From: Planctobacterium marinum
GTDB lineage: Bacteria > Pseudomonadota > Gammaproteobacteria > Enterobacterales > Alteromonadaceae
Assembly: GCF_020687805.1 (NCBI RefSeq)
Contig: NZ_JAJEWQ010000004.1
Location: 459,045-523,044, forward strand
Direction: 5' to 3'
Length of the DNA stretch: 64,000 bases
Position 1 is the first letter of the stretch, and every line of letters starts with the position of its first letter. A program made the translations under genes and the position numbers. The notes under the pieces are model-generated. The model did not search any database and had not been told where the DNA came from. It saw only the letters and a program-made list of their open reading frames with translations. Shown piece by piece: positions 17,348-25,573 of this stretch.

Positions 17348-17450
17348 TGGTGGCTCATTCCAGAGTTGAACTGGAACCCTCCCCTTCAAGAAAACTCATT
17401 GTTCAAAAGCCCTCTTGAAGGGGGATGCTCTACCGTTAAGCTAATGAGCC
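17348..17450 (-). tRNA. tRNA-like gene with 36-nt anticodon loop
   Basis: On the minus strand 17450-17348 folds as a tRNA: acceptor GGCTCAT/ATGAGCC (7 bp), discriminator A, encoded CCA, D arm GCTT...GAGC with GGTA in the loop, and T arm TCCAG-TTCAACT-CTGGA. The anticodon stem TCCCC/GGGGA is also intact, but its loop is 36 nt, not 7. It begins CTTCAAG and ends CTTGAA, so the helix can extend by TTCAAG/CTTGAA. With CTTCAAG as the loop the anticodon would be TCA. Total length is 103 nt. The first ten bases overlap the end of the HEPN gene, on the same strand. It may be an antitoxin RNA, a decoy or a sensor rather than a decoding tRNA. Confidence 0.75.
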
Positions 17451-18217
17451 AGTACTTTCAACGCTCTGCTATGATCAATTCCATATTCATTCTTAAGAAA
17501 ACCTAATGCAGCATTTTGTTTCCTTGATTCATTGTAGTTCGGCCAATTTTCAAAAGGAATTAATGACTTAAGCTTTTTGTCACCCGGATCTAAAGTAGCA
17601 TCAAATTCGGGAAGAAGATCTAAAAGGGTTCTCGCAAAAAGCTTAACATCATGAAAATCTAGCTCTTCATAGCTATTTGGTGCGCCAGTCATCCCGTAGT
17701 AAGACTTGACTTCGAACATACTGTTCTTGTGCTCTTGAAAATAAATACAAACTGTTTTTTCATTCTCTTTTGACGGATGGACGATGACATTTCTAGCCAA
17801 TCGATAGTAATCAATCAAATTAATTTGATGCTGTACAATCTCACTTAGCTTTTTAATATCATTTAGCGAAATATTTCTCTGAAATTCGTCAAAGGGAGTA
17901 TCTTTTCTTTCCGAAGACCATTCTTTTCCCTGAAGCTCAAAAAAGACTCTCCTATAGGAGCTTAGGTATAGATCGAATCCGCTATAAATGTTGACAATAT
18001 TAAGACGCGCAGCACTACTCAGCACACGTGTTGACTTCAAACCGCCCACCTTAACATTATATCGTTTGGCTGCTTCAGCCCACGGATCGTCATTATCCAT
18101 GTCTAACCCAACGTCATCCATGTACTTTATAGCGACATAAATACCAGCTGATGTCGCAGTTAACTCACCTATGAATTTCTTGAAGCCTCTATAGCAATGC
18201 GTTGAAAACTTACCCAA
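17441..18217 (-). CDS. HEPN-domain protein, putative RNase effector
   Basis: The 258-residue protein matches no family I can name. It contains YYRLARNVIVHPSKE with R142-N143-x3-H147, the R-N-x3-H signature of catalytic HEPN ribonucleases, set in a helical context (IKKLSEIVQHQINLIDYY) as expected. The start is TTG at 18217, with GGAG eight bases upstream; no ATG in frame fits. Its stop codon lies inside the tRNA-like gene 17348-17450, so both are made from one transcript. HEPN proteins of defence and toxin systems often cut tRNA anticodon loops or are held by RNA antitoxins. The C-terminal 90 residues are unassigned. Confidence 0.7.
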   Translation of the reverse strand: MGKFSTHCYRGFKKFIGELTATSAGIYVAIKYMDDVGLDMDNDDPWAEAAKRYNVKVGGLKSTRVLSSAARLNIVNIYSGFDLYLSSYRRVFFELQGKEWSSERKDTPFDEFQRNISLNDIKKLSEIVQHQINLIDYYRLARNVIVHPSKENEKTVCIYFQEHKNSMFEVKSYYGMTGAPNSYEELDFHDVKLFARTLLDLLPEFDATLDPGDKKLKSLIPFENWPNYNESRKQNAALGFLKNEYGIDHSRALKVLAH

Positions 18218-18257
18218 GCCTTGAACTCCATTTGACAGCTAAAAGTGAATTGAAGCG

Positions 18258-18282
18258 GGCAAGGAAGTCGGACTTCCTTGCC
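18258..18282. repeat. Perfect inverted repeat upstream of the HEPN gene
   Basis: GGCAAGGAAGT and ACTTCCTTGCC form an 11-bp stem around CGG, about 40 bp upstream of the HEPN start codon. No T-run follows on the minus strand, so it is less likely to be a terminator of the gene at 18416. An operator or 5' leader hairpin for the HEPN-tRNA unit is plausible. Confidence 0.6.
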
Positions 18283-18415
18283 GTTTAGATTACCTCGTAC
18301 CTATTAAAAGTCCAAGATTCGCCGTTGTCTCAAAAAATAAGTGATGGAAATAATTGTTAACGTGACTTATTTGGAGCAGTAGATAATGAACCAATAGGCG
18401 CTACAGAAAATTCAA

Positions 18416-19273
18416 TTATTGAATGTATTCCGTTAACGCCGGATCCGTGCCAATAACCCATATCACCGAGGCAACAAAGAGCAAGAAAATAACAAAACCG
18501 TTGCTAAAAACTTCTGGAAGCCCTTTATACATTTTTTCATTTACCACCTTTAACCTGTAGTAATCGTATTTAGCTAGTGTGCCGAAGAGCACAGGGGCTA
18601 TTAATACGTTAGCAGTATTGTATAGAGTTGCGCTAATCGTTCCATGTAGTAAGTTTAATATCCCCATAATAATTAGAGTGCAAGATATCAGTAAAAATGA
18701 CTTTGCCCACATACCTCTATAGAAATAATAAAACTGGACAAATACAAACCCCCAAATGCTGAAATTTACTTTCATTTTTTGACTAAAGGTAAAGTTTTGG
18801 TATGTCTCACTCTTTTTCATTTGAGTCAGATCAGCTGACGGGCCACCCATACGATCAAAGAGATCAAATACAGTCCTCCAAGAAAGCTTTACTTCCACAT
18901 TTGTTGACGTGGTATTAGGTTGCTCATTCATAGAAGGCGCCTTCAGCAAATCTCCACCACAGTGAGGACAATGTGAAATAGCCTGCCGCTGAGCACTCGA
19001 CGACTTAGCTTCTTCATGCTGTGTCGTAATGCCTTCGGTTACTGCTTCTTCATATATTAAATGGGATACCAAGCCGATTTTGTCGAGTGAAGCATGAAGT
19101 TTTTGTGCGGTTTCTTCTGACAAACCTTTTTTCAATAAAAACGCTTTACCAGAAAATAAGATATCCGCCTTTTCTATAGACACTTTTAAGAATTTACATA
19201 GTGGAGCTTTCAGTTTCTCCTTATTGTGGCCATCCTTAATCTGGCCTTTAAAAACAATTTTATATGTACCCAT
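18416..19273 (-). CDS. DUF2628-like membrane protein with zinc-ribbon motif
   Basis: The start is placed at the ATG giving MGTYKIVFKG (19273); upstream ATG and TTG codons are also open. The 285-residue protein has a soluble N-terminal domain (about 1-75, IKDGHNKEKLKAPLCKFL), a C-P-H-C-G-G motif near 108-113 like half of a zinc ribbon, and a C-terminal DUF2628-type region with four hydrophobic helices (FVFVQFYYFYRGMWAKSF, and others). Function is unknown. A TAGGAAATTTTCTTA site, shared with the neighbouring kinase/regulator and flagellin genes, lies about 60 bp upstream, so it may belong to the same regulon. Confidence 0.6.
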   Translation of the reverse strand: MGTYKIVFKGQIKDGHNKEKLKAPLCKFLKVSIEKADILFSGKAFLLKKGLSEETAQKLHASLDKIGLVSHLIYEEAVTEGITTQHEEAKSSSAQRQAISHCPHCGGDLLKAPSMNEQPNTTSTNVEVKLSWRTVFDLFDRMGGPSADLTQMKKSETYQNFTFSQKMKVNFSIWGFVFVQFYYFYRGMWAKSFLLISCTLIIMGILNLLHGTISATLYNTANVLIAPVLFGTLAKYDYYRLKVVNEKMYKGLPEVFSNGFVIFLLFVASVIWVIGTDPALTEYIQ

Positions 19274-19332
19274 AACAGCTCTTTTCATTAGCAATACTTA
19301 AGGGTTATAACTAATAAGGAACGCTGTTAATG

Positions 19333-19347
19333 TAGGAAATTTTCTTA
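19333..19347. promoter_or_regulatory. TAGGAAAT-N3-CTTA motif, copy 1
   Basis: TAGGAAATTTTCTTA overlaps the stop codon of the histidine kinase gene and lies 60 bp upstream of the DUF2628-like gene. It is a near-palindrome (TAGGAAA-T-TTTCTTA). The same motif occurs at 20975-20989 and, inverted, at 21683-21697. I infer a binding site for the LuxR-type regulator at 21004. Confidence 0.5.
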
Positions 19348-20922
19348 CGAGAAAAATACAGACACGACGGTTCCTTTTGGTTCACTGCGAAGTACAAGTT
19401 CACCACCTGTAGCCAAGGCTCGCTCTTTCATCCCTACAAGCCCGAACCCATCTGTAGCAGCTTCCATATCAAAACCACGGCCATCGTCGGAAATGGTCAA
19501 TTGCAGCTTGTCAGAAGTCGAATCCATTACAATACGGATACTACTGGCATGGGCATGTTTAATGGTGTTGTTAACAGATTCCTGGCAGATGCGGTATAAA
19601 CCAATGGCTTGCTCATGTGTTAAGTCAGGCTCACTACCTATCAATTGAACTGACCATGTAAGACCAGAAGCTTTAGCCAATTTTGCTAAATCACCTTGTT
19701 TTAACGTTTCGATAAGGCCTGTTTCATCAAGCTCTGCTGGCCTTAAGGTACCCAAACTGCTTTTCAGTGATTGGTACAATTCATCCGCTTTTGCGATGAT
19801 TTCGGTAAACAGTACTGTGGCTTTGTTGGTGTCTCGTCGGCCGATGGATGACTTTAATTTTATTTCGGTAATACGCTGCCCAAAGTCATCATGCAGCTCA
19901 CGTGAAAGGCGATACCGCTCGTGTTCTTGTGCCTGTATCAATCGACTGGATAGTTGCCGGTTGGTTGTGACCATATTCGACAGTTTCTGGTTCGTACTGG
20001 CCAGCTCTGAATTAGCGGACGTAATGCTTCGATGCAGTACGGTTTGTTCGCTAATTGCTGCGCCCAGAAACAGACAACACATGCTCATGGATATAATGTA
20101 AAACTGATTCTCAACTGTCGCACCATCACTGTATAAGGCAGAGGTGTAAGTCATCAGGCAGATAAAGAATGCCGATGTTGCAGCACCTCGCCAGCCAAAT
20201 CGGTAAGAAAAGTAAATAGCAGGCAGAATGGTTAGTACCTTGGTGTAATAGTCTAGGTTCAGCGTAAAGCCCGAGAAATAAACAACTGCCGCGATGAGTC
20301 CAATCCATACTATTGCCGTTTGGCCTAGCTCTACAGCGTGTTCTTTGCGTCGATTCTGATAAAGCTCACAAATGACCAGTACAATAGGTAACAACGCCAG
20401 AATGCCAACCAAGTCACCAAGGAAAAAGCTGAACAACTGGCTGCCAAAGTCTGTTGTAAACTCAGGGTTATCAATGGCCTTTCTGCCGAGAAAGATGGTG
20501 CCAAGACCAAAACTCATCAAAACCGACAAAACCAGTAATGCAACGGTACTGCGAACCGTATCAAGATAAGGTACTTGAAAGTACTTACGGTAGTACCAAA
20601 CCAGTAACATGGTTATGCCCGGCACAAGGATTAAGTGGCCTAAATACCACAATAGCGAATCTGCAACGTAGTTAGGGTTGTTCAGCAGTCCGCTGTCACC
20701 GAACATCCAAATATAAAATGCACGGTCAATCACATAGACAAAAGGCCAACTACGAAACGGCGTGAGTAAGTAAACGGCGAGCCTGAACCCGGCAGGTAAG
20801 TACCAACTGATGGTATTGGGTAGAGTTTCCAATTGCGTACTGGCAAGCCAAAGCAGATGAAAGCCAGCCGCATAAAATAGCCCCAGTGCGCTAAATCTAA
20901 TCCATTCCCTTTTTGTATACAT
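19345..20922 (-). CDS. MASE1-domain histidine kinase (NarL-type partner)
   Basis: The 525-residue protein has eight or so hydrophobic helices in residues 1-290 of the MASE1 type (LPNTISWYLPAGFRLAVYLL, LGTIFLGRKA, VLTILPAIYFSYRFGWRGAA). A coiled coil near 290-330 follows, then a HisKA_3 dimerisation box (SRELHDDFGQRITEIKLKSS, phospho-His near 338) and a HATPase domain (ICQESVNNTIKHAHAS, ISDDGRGFDM, GFGLVGMKERA). It is the usual partner of NarL/FixJ-type regulators and is divergent from one at 21004. The signal sensed by the membrane domain is unknown. Confidence 0.88.
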   Translation of the reverse strand: MYTKREWIRFSALGLFYAAGFHLLWLASTQLETLPNTISWYLPAGFRLAVYLLTPFRSWPFVYVIDRAFYIWMFGDSGLLNNPNYVADSLLWYLGHLILVPGITMLLVWYYRKYFQVPYLDTVRSTVALLVLSVLMSFGLGTIFLGRKAIDNPEFTTDFGSQLFSFFLGDLVGILALLPIVLVICELYQNRRKEHAVELGQTAIVWIGLIAAVVYFSGFTLNLDYYTKVLTILPAIYFSYRFGWRGAATSAFFICLMTYTSALYSDGATVENQFYIISMSMCCLFLGAAISEQTVLHRSITSANSELASTNQKLSNMVTTNRQLSSRLIQAQEHERYRLSRELHDDFGQRITEIKLKSSIGRRDTNKATVLFTEIIAKADELYQSLKSSLGTLRPAELDETGLIETLKQGDLAKLAKASGLTWSVQLIGSEPDLTHEQAIGLYRICQESVNNTIKHAHASSIRIVMDSTSDKLQLTISDDGRGFDMEAATDGFGLVGMKERALATGGELVLRSEPKGTVVSVFFS

Positions 20923-20974
20923 GCCTTAACCGGTTGTTTTTTATGAGTATCCAACTTTATACTTTAAGAGCATA

Positions 20975-20989
20975 TAGGAAATCGGCTTA
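20975..20989. promoter_or_regulatory. TAGGAAAT-N3-CTTA motif, copy 2
   Basis: TAGGAAATCGGCTTA lies in the 81-bp gap between the divergent kinase and regulator genes, 15 bp before the regulator start. It could mediate autoregulation of both. Confidence 0.45.
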
Positions 20990-21003
20990 GAAGGCAGAGT
21001 ACT

Positions 21004-21648
21004 TTGATCCGCGTAGCATTATTAGATGACCATGAACTTGTCCGCACTGGATTCGTACAACTGCTTGAGCAAGAAGCAGATATCGCCGTTGTGTTTCACA
21101 CCTCAACCGTAGCCGATGCAATAACACTGTTATGCCAGCACCCGGTAGACATCGTGGTAACTGACATTTCACTGCAATCTGACAATGGCTTTACCTTGTT
21201 AGAGCATATTGCTGGCATTGATAATCCACCAAAATCCATCGTCCTGAGTATGCATGACTCTGCGCCTTATGCTCGCAAGGCGCTGGATATTGGCGCTCAG
21301 GGTTACCTGTCAAAGGCATCAGCACCGGAAGCGTTAATCGATGCCATTCACGCCGTGCATCAAGGCCAAACTTTTATTGATGAATGCGTCCACCAAGCGT
21401 TAGATAACAGTGACGTTAATGAACTGGACTCCATCAATCAGCTAACCGAGCGTGAGCGGCAAATATTCGACTGTTTGGCCAAAGGCATGGAAATCAAGCA
21501 TATTGCCAGAGAGTTAGATATTGCCGTAAAAACCGTGCATGTACACCGCACTCGCTTGCTCAATAAGCTGGGTGCCTTCAACTCGTTTGAACTGACTAAG
21601 ATGGCGTTACGTAACGGCCTATTAGAAGCCGAATCGTTGCACAATTAG
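21004..21648 (+). CDS. NarL/FixJ (UhpA-like) response regulator
   Basis: The 214-residue protein begins with TTG. The receiver domain has LLDDHELVRTG, the phosphoacceptor in IVVTDISLQSDNGF (Asp near 58) and Lys in YLSKASAPEA. The LuxR-type helix-turn-helix is near 150-205 (LTERERQIFDCLAKGMEIKHIA, VKTVHVHRTRLLNKLG). It pairs with the divergent MASE1 kinase. Its gene is followed after 143 bp by a flagellin whose upstream region carries an inverted copy of the TAGGAAAT-N3-CTTA motif, so I infer that it activates or represses the flagellins. Confidence 0.9.
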   Translation: MIRVALLDDHELVRTGFVQLLEQEADIAVVFHTSTVADAITLLCQHPVDIVVTDISLQSDNGFTLLEHIAGIDNPPKSIVLSMHDSAPYARKALDIGAQGYLSKASAPEALIDAIHAVHQGQTFIDECVHQALDNSDVNELDSINQLTERERQIFDCLAKGMEIKHIARELDIAVKTVHVHRTRLLNKLGAFNSFELTKMALRNGLLEAESLHN

Positions 21649-21682
21649 CCACCTTCTCAATTCATGCATACTAATTTCTCGA

Positions 21683-21697
21683 TAAGAAAATTTCCTA
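21683..21697. promoter_or_regulatory. TAGGAAAT-N3-CTTA motif, copy 3 (minus orientation)
   Basis: On the minus strand this reads TAGGAAATTTTCTTA, identical to copy 1, followed by TCGAGAAA where copy 1 has CGAGAAAA. It is about 95 bp upstream of the first flagellin start. No obvious sigma-28 promoter is visible between it and the gene, so control by the adjacent regulator is an alternative. Confidence 0.5.
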
Positions 21698-21791
21698 TCC
21701 TGTAACGCCGTATCTGCGTCGATAGCTCAAGTGTCTGGTCATGGCGTATTCCATTGACCTTTTACTCACAACGCTACTACGCAGGAATGGC

Positions 21792-23183
21792 ATGAGCTTA
21801 TTTGTAAACACCAATGTGTCCGCCCTACAGGCAAACCGGCAACTGTTTAATTCAAGTGCCGCATTGGATGTGTCATTCCAGCGATTATCTTCAGGCTTTC
21901 GTATTGACAGCGCAGCCGATGATGCGGCGGGTTTGCAAATATCTAATCGAATGACATCGTCAGTTTTAGGTGATGGGCAGGTCGTGCGGAATCTCAATGA
22001 TGGTATAAGTTACGCGCAAATTGCGGAAGGTGGTTTGGCCGAGACTACGCAAATATTACAGCGTATGCGACAACTCGCAGTACAGGCTCAGAACGGCATC
22101 ATGACCGAAGCTGATAGGGAAGCACTAAATAAAGAGGTGCTGCAATTAAAAACAGAAATGGATCGCATCGCCAATACCACCCAAGCATTTGGCCGTTATC
22201 CGTTACTGGGTGAAAGCATTAATAATGTGCCGCCTATCCAAAGTATTGGTGACGTACTTGCTAATGGTGTTGAGAATACAGGGTTACCATCAGGGCTTAC
22301 GCCATTTGGGTACATTCCGGCAGGCTCAACCAATGTGAATATTGAGATTGATGGCCTGCCAGGTGCAGAGGATGATATTCAAATATTCACCGTTAACGGA
22401 ACACATTTGGTCGGAACTGAGCTGGGTAACCACAGTTGGACATCAAATGGCGTAGCGAATAGTAGCGATTTCAAAGATAAAGTCTTCACCTCTGAAAATG
22501 GTTTCGCCGACCATGCAAGCTATAACGACACGCTGTTAAATACCGGCGGCGTTCAAGCGGTCAGCGGTTACGGGAACTTTACTTATTCGGGGGAAAATGA
22601 CCTGAATAATAATGGCTCTACACCCGATGCAGGTGCTGGCGAAACCACTAACATCGAAACCTTACATATAGACACTGTCGGCGAAAACCTCATCCTGATG
22701 GCCACAGGACAGGGCGTTTTCAATATCACAGCCTCTTGGGACGCTTTAGGTAATGGCCAAGGTAAATACTCTACCCTGGCTGGAAATGTCAGGATAACCG
22801 CCACCAATACTGCCGATACTGATTTGGAATTTATTGGTATCAATGATACGCCAGCCACTACTGCAGCCTTGGGGCTTGCCACATTGGATATCAGCAGTGC
22901 CGAGAACGCAGAAAAGTCTTTGGCGCTTATCGATAATGCAATCGAGACTGTTGGCAGCTACAGAGGTAGCTACGGTGCCAACGTCAATGAAATGCAATCG
23001 ACACTGCGTAATATTCAGACTCAACAAGAAAATGTATCCGCTGCCAGAAGTCGCATCCGAGACACCGACTATGCCAGCGAAACCGCTGAACTAACCCAAA
23101 ATCAAATCGTCCAGCAAGCTTCGACCAGTATTCTGGCTCAAGCTAATAACCAACCACAACTTGCCCTGAGTTTGTTGGGGTAA
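21792..23183 (+). CDS. Flagellin paralog 1
   Basis: The start is the ATG at 21792 (MSLFVNTNVSALQANRQL) with AGGA upstream; the open frame extends 17 codons further but without flagellin similarity. The 463-residue protein has the conserved N-terminal D0/D1 helices (FQRLSSGFRIDSAADDAAGL), a variable centre rich in Gly, Asn and Asp, and the conserved C-terminal helices (RSRIRDTDYASETAEL, then ILAQANNQPQLALSLL). It would be secreted through a flagellar type III apparatus, but no other flagellar gene lies in the window. It is followed by a second flagellin after 7 bp. Confidence 0.92.
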   Translation: MSLFVNTNVSALQANRQLFNSSAALDVSFQRLSSGFRIDSAADDAAGLQISNRMTSSVLGDGQVVRNLNDGISYAQIAEGGLAETTQILQRMRQLAVQAQNGIMTEADREALNKEVLQLKTEMDRIANTTQAFGRYPLLGESINNVPPIQSIGDVLANGVENTGLPSGLTPFGYIPAGSTNVNIEIDGLPGAEDDIQIFTVNGTHLVGTELGNHSWTSNGVANSSDFKDKVFTSENGFADHASYNDTLLNTGGVQAVSGYGNFTYSGENDLNNNGSTPDAGAGETTNIETLHIDTVGENLILMATGQGVFNITASWDALGNGQGKYSTLAGNVRITATNTADTDLEFIGINDTPATTAALGLATLDISSAENAEKSLALIDNAIETVGSYRGSYGANVNEMQSTLRNIQTQQENVSAARSRIRDTDYASETAELTQNQIVQQASTSILAQANNQPQLALSLLG

Positions 23184-23190
23184 GTCGGTT

Positions 23191-24468
23191 ATGAGCTTGT
23201 TCGTTAACTCCAATATATCTTCACTGACCGCCCAACGGAACATCACAAATATTGGTAATAGCCTGTCTACTTCCTTTGAGCGTCTATCGTCAGGGTTTCG
23301 TATTAACAGTGCTGCCGACGATGCTGCCGGGCTACAAATATCCGACAGAATGAGCAGTCAGATAGCCGGACTAGACCAAGCGGTAAGAAACGCCAATGAC
23401 GGTATTTCTGTCGTTCAAACCGCAGATGGCGCACTGGAAGAAATAGTTACGATTGCACAACGTATGAGAACGTTAGTCATCCAATCCAGAGATGGCACTA
23501 ATTCAAAACCTGACAAGAATGCACTCCAAGAAGAAGTAGATGAGCTAAATAAAGAAATAACTCGCATATCCAATACTTCCGAATTTGCTGGGCAGAATCT
23601 ATTAGATGGTACTTACAACGAAAACTTTCTAGTCGGTGCAAATTCTGGGCAAACAATTAATGTAGATATAACAAGAGAAAGCGGATTTACTGCAGATGCA
23701 CTGGGCCTTTCCAAACTGGTATTAGATGGCAGTAAAAGTATTAGTGAAGATTCAGTTGAAGGTATTCAAAACTCCCTAGGCACGACGTTTACGTTACCTA
23801 ACCCTCCTCAATTAGGCACCATCACAGGATTACAGTTTAGTCTCAATGGTGGCGAATATCGGTACATCAATGAACCTTTTTCGAATCCCTATTCAATAGG
23901 CCATACACCGGGGCAAATAACATTTGGGGCTGATACTAGTATAAATATGATAATGCTCGGACTTTCAATACGCTTAGTCGACAATTCATTTCAGGCAAGT
24001 ATCGACAACGTCAACAACTCCTTCACAACAACAAATGTAGAGTCTCTTAGCTTTCGATTAGCTGGTGAAGTTAACAATTTAGAAACCGCAAAAGCCAACC
24101 AGATACTCGCTGCCAGTTTAACCGGCCTTAGTCCTGAACAAGTAGGCCTGCAAGGTTATCCAATAATTCCACCTGAAGATGAAGAAAGAGCATCTATATA
24201 CAATTTAGCCGTTATTGATTCCGCTATATCAACAATTAATGGATATCGCGCTGATTTAGGGGCGCTACAAAATCGCTTCCAATCAACACTCCGCAACCTG
24301 AGCAACATCAGTGAAAACGTCAGTGCTGCACGAAGCCAAATCCGGGATACTGACTATGCTCTGGAAACGGCCAACCTGACCAGAAACCAGATCATTCAAC
24401 AGGCTTCGGTCAGTGTATTAGCGCAGGCCAATAACAGACCTCAGGCAGCTCTATCGTTGTTGTCTTAG
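23191..24468 (+). CDS. Flagellin paralog 2
   Basis: The 425-residue protein shares the N-terminal (MSLFVNSNISSLTAQRNI) and C-terminal (RSQIRDTDYALETANL) flagellin regions with its neighbour, but has a different and shorter central domain. Central divergence between tandem flagellins suggests surface variation. It is cotranscribed with paralog 1. Both sit on an island that otherwise carries defence genes and no basal-body genes, so they must depend on host flagellar export or form an alternative filament. Confidence 0.92.
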   Translation: MSLFVNSNISSLTAQRNITNIGNSLSTSFERLSSGFRINSAADDAAGLQISDRMSSQIAGLDQAVRNANDGISVVQTADGALEEIVTIAQRMRTLVIQSRDGTNSKPDKNALQEEVDELNKEITRISNTSEFAGQNLLDGTYNENFLVGANSGQTINVDITRESGFTADALGLSKLVLDGSKSISEDSVEGIQNSLGTTFTLPNPPQLGTITGLQFSLNGGEYRYINEPFSNPYSIGHTPGQITFGADTSINMIMLGLSIRLVDNSFQASIDNVNNSFTTTNVESLSFRLAGEVNNLETAKANQILAASLTGLSPEQVGLQGYPIIPPEDEERASIYNLAVIDSAISTINGYRADLGALQNRFQSTLRNLSNISENVSAARSQIRDTDYALETANLTRNQIIQQASVSVLAQANNRPQAALSLLS

Positions 24469-24489
24469 TTCCGAGTTGTTCAATTTAGT

Positions 24490-24509
24490 CAGTCGCGAAT
24501 TCGCGACTG
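24490..24509. terminator. 20-bp perfect palindrome, copy 1
   Basis: CAGTCGCGAATTCGCGACTG lies between the convergent flagellin and Rep-like genes, so it could end transcription from both sides, although no T-run follows. An 18-bp part (GTCGCGAATTCGCGACTG) is repeated in the same form at 27790-27807. The two copies bracket a 3.3-kb module. Confidence 0.5.
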
Positions 24510-24516
24510 ATACATT

Positions 24517-25497
24517 TCAATCAGCAAATCGTTGAGGTTCTACAAGAAGAAGTTTCAGTTCTTCCATTTTATTCTGATAAACCTGCTCCAGCGATTTTTT
24601 GAACACAGTCCCTCTGACAAGACGATATTTTTCCATGCGTTTGTGCAGCTTTCTTTGGTCAGGTTCATCAAGTAACGACAGAGCCTTGCCAATACCATAT
24701 TGTTCAATGAGCGTAGTCACTCGACTTGGCATATTAATTAAGATCATTGGATCGTAAAAGATAAGGCCTTGAAAGGAGTATTTTTGCTTATCCATGTCCC
24801 CAACTTTGAACATAGACTTTGCTCCTCGTGCTCTCGGTTTATGTTGCTTTTCTATTCGAGTGTATTTTGAATAGCCGAGGTATTCACCACCCTGTTCTTT
24901 CGCCTTGTCGTACGCAGTGATTGGGCACCCTGTTTTATCACCATATCGAAAGCCAGTTCTTGAATCTTCCTCAAAAAATGGCTCGTAAGGAGGAGAATAA
25001 GAATAGTCTGTAATTACATGTTCAAATGGAACATTCGGAAGATCAAACGAGTAATCAACTCGGGTTACATTGCCTCTTAGCATTGAGAGTCGATAATTGC
25101 TATGACCTAACAGTTCCTGAATAAGTAGTAGAACCGTTGCAACATTCTGTGCGCTAACATTATTCGGATTAAAGAATATCTTTACTGGATTTTGAAATTC
25201 ATTCAATCCAAATAAAAATATACTCAGGGTAGAACCATCAGAAAAGTGGGCGTCCAATCTTCGCTTATACTTTTGTTGACCAGCTTCCTTGCCTTCTAAC
25301 AAGGTTAACTTAAACTGATAGTCTGCCGTCCTATACCTTTGCAAACTAAGCACTTTCCTAGCATGTTCCTTTGGTACAGGTATAGTTACAGAGATCATAT
25401 CAATAGATAATTTTGAGTGTATATCAGGCTTATCTAACATCTTTGATAAGATAAATGAACTAGCTTCTACATGTCTGTTATTAACTGTTTTCTTCAT
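24517..25497 (-). CDS. Replication-initiation-like protein (Rep_trans / RstA-like)
   Basis: The 326-residue protein has RGNVTRVDYSFDLPN near 140, CPITAYDKAKEQGGEYLGYSKYTRIEK near 190-220, and a C-terminal basic helix. This series (RxDxxxD, YDKxxE, RxE) recalls the Rep_trans family of rolling-circle initiators in Gram-positive plasmids, ICE relaxase-like proteins and the RstA of CTX-type filamentous phages. I cannot confirm the catalytic Tyr by eye. It lies in the module flanked by identical palindromes and is divergent from two unknown genes across an AT-rich region. A small integrated plasmid or phage-satellite replicon is a reasonable reading. Confidence 0.5.
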   Translation of the reverse strand: MKKTVNNRHVEASSFILSKMLDKPDIHSKLSIDMISVTIPVPKEHARKVLSLQRYRTADYQFKLTLLEGKEAGQQKYKRRLDAHFSDGSTLSIFLFGLNEFQNPVKIFFNPNNVSAQNVATVLLLIQELLGHSNYRLSMLRGNVTRVDYSFDLPNVPFEHVITDYSYSPPYEPFFEEDSRTGFRYGDKTGCPITAYDKAKEQGGEYLGYSKYTRIEKQHKPRARGAKSMFKVGDMDKQKYSFQGLIFYDPMILINMPSRVTTLIEQYGIGKALSLLDEPDQRKLHKRMEKYRLVRGTVFKKSLEQVYQNKMEELKLLLVEPQRFAD

Positions 25498-25573
25498 AAC
25501 AATCTCACTATTAAATTAGTACAGCGTTAATAATGAAATTACTAAATGTTTACTATTTCGCTATTTTTTTACA

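Noticed and set aside
21792..24468. Prophage tail or surface genes instead of flagellin
   Set aside because: Both N- and C-terminal flagellin signatures are present in both proteins.
24490..24509. Chromosome dimer-resolution (dif) site
   Set aside because: The palindrome has no 6-bp central spacer between two 11-bp arms and does not match the dif consensus.
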